From assembly GCA_947623705.1 (NCBI GenBank), contig CANQHT010000069.1, positions 1 through 6,170 of the forward strand: a stretch of 6,170 bases of DNA, read 5' to 3'. The position numbers and the translations under genes are program-made. The stretch is from an uncultured Bacilli bacterium. Lineage in GTDB: Bacteria; Bacillota_I; Bacilli_A; RF39; UBA660. How positions within the stretch are numbered: the stretch's first letter is position 1; the number at the start of each line of letters is the position of its first letter. The notes beneath the pieces were generated by a model, which saw only the letters and a program-made list of their open reading frames with translations, was not told where the DNA came from and made no database searches. Below, in pieces: positions 5,512 through 6,170 of this stretch.

Positions 5512-6170
5512 ATGCTTTTAAGAGAAGATTACTTATCTAAAATAAGAGGGTTTTATGATTCAGATTTAATTAAAATATTAGTAGGTATAAGAAGATGTGG
5601 AAAATCAGTTATTTTAAATCAAATAATAGAAGAATTAAAGAAAAAAAGGAAAATAGATGAAGAACATATAATATTTATTAATTTTGAATTTATTGAATTT
5701 GAAGAACTATTGGATTATAAAAAATTAAATAAATTTATAAAAGATAAAATTAAAGATGATAAGATTTATTATTTGTTTTTGGATGAAATACAAAATGTAG
5801 ATAATTTTGAAAAAGTTGTTAATTCTTTGCGTGCTCAGATAAAAAATATAAGTATATTTTTAACTGGATCTAATAGCAAAATGTTATCTGATGAATTATC
5901 ATCAGTTTTATCTGGTAGATATGTTTTATTTAATATTAATCCGTTGTCTTATAAAGAATATGTGTCTTTAACTAAAAAAGATGGAAGAGACTTAAATACT
6001 TTTTGGGATTATGCTAAATGGGGAGGACTTCCCAATAGATGTGAATTTACAAATGAAATTGATATAAAAAATTATCTTCATAGTGTATATGATTCTATTA
6101 TTTTAAGAGATGTTGTAAAAAGATTAAATTTAAAAGATACTATTCTTTTTGATATGATTTTACAATATTT
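5512..6170 (+). CDS. AAA_14/DUF4143-type ATPase, partial (3' end outside window)
   Basis: An open frame of 219 codons runs off the window end. The N-terminal AAA+ domain begins with REDYLSKIRGFY, then the Walker A motif GIRRCGKS (25-32). Walker B is YYLFLDEIQNV (86-96) with D91 and E92. A sensor-1-like FLTGSNSKML (116-125) and LSGRY (133-137) with R136 follow. NINPLSYKEY (141-150), WGGLPNR (170-176) and ILRDVV (197-202) are typical of the junction with the DUF4143 region, whose C-terminal part is missing here. Family members are usually about 380-450 residues, so roughly half is visible. They are soluble P-loop NTPases of mostly unknown role, common as lone or horizontally spread genes in anaerobes. 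The start follows GAGGTGA (5500-5506) by 5 nt. It has its own strong promoter and a repeat cluster that may control it, and is separated from pheT by a terminator. The family call is firm and the cellular role is unknown. Confidence 0.9.
   Translation, partial: MLLREDYLSKIRGFYDSDLIKILVGIRRCGKSVILNQIIEELKKKRKIDEEHIIFINFEFIEFEELLDYKKLNKFIKDKIKDDKIYYLFLDEIQNVDNFEKVVNSLRAQIKNISIFLTGSNSKMLSDELSSVLSGRYVLFNINPLSYKEYVSLTKKDGRDLNTFWDYAKWGGLPNRCEFTNEIDIKNYLHSVYDSIILRDVVKRLNLKDTILFDMILQY

Overview
The window is strongly AT-rich and reads like a low-GC Gram-positive (Bacillota-type) genome, most likely an uncultured anaerobic Bacilli or Mollicutes-related lineage. The signs are a rubrerythrin, a T-box riboswitch, purine-rich Shine-Dalgarno sites and consensus sigma-A-type promoters. 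Tryptophan is always TGG and no in-frame TGA occurs, so the standard bacterial code (table 11) fits. All five complete genes end in TAA or TAG. Every gene is on the + strand.

Layout. (1) 1-600: a promoter and a complete rubrerythrin gene, for peroxide detoxification in anaerobes. (2) 606-822: a complete phenylalanine-specific T-box leader, starting only 5 nt after the rubrerythrin stop. It has a UUC specifier, a canonical T-box sequence and an antiterminator competing with a terminator. (3) 842-1913: two overlapping genes of unassigned function. Both look like mTERF-type helical-repeat proteins, a family best known from mitochondria and chloroplasts. The first is basic and carries three 35-residue repeats, and the second is short and very acidic. 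(4) 1930-5368: pheS and pheT, the two subunits of phenylalanyl-tRNA synthetase, ending in a Rho-independent terminator. (5) 5415-6170: three copies of a short motif arranged as overlapping inverted repeats, touching the -35 box of a strong promoter. That promoter drives an AAA_14/DUF4143-type ATPase gene cut by the window end.

How it fits together. When uncharged tRNA-Phe accumulates, the T-box should allow transcription into mTERF-like gene 1, mTERF-like gene 2, pheS and pheT as one unit. The two mTERF-like genes are therefore the first genes of a phenylalanine-starvation operon, ahead of the synthetase itself. This is the most interesting feature here: a candidate nucleic-acid-binding helical-repeat system placed under tRNA-Phe control. 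No separate promoter or terminator is evident between rubrerythrin and the T-box, so the T-box terminator may also end the rubrerythrin message. The ATPase gene is a separate unit.
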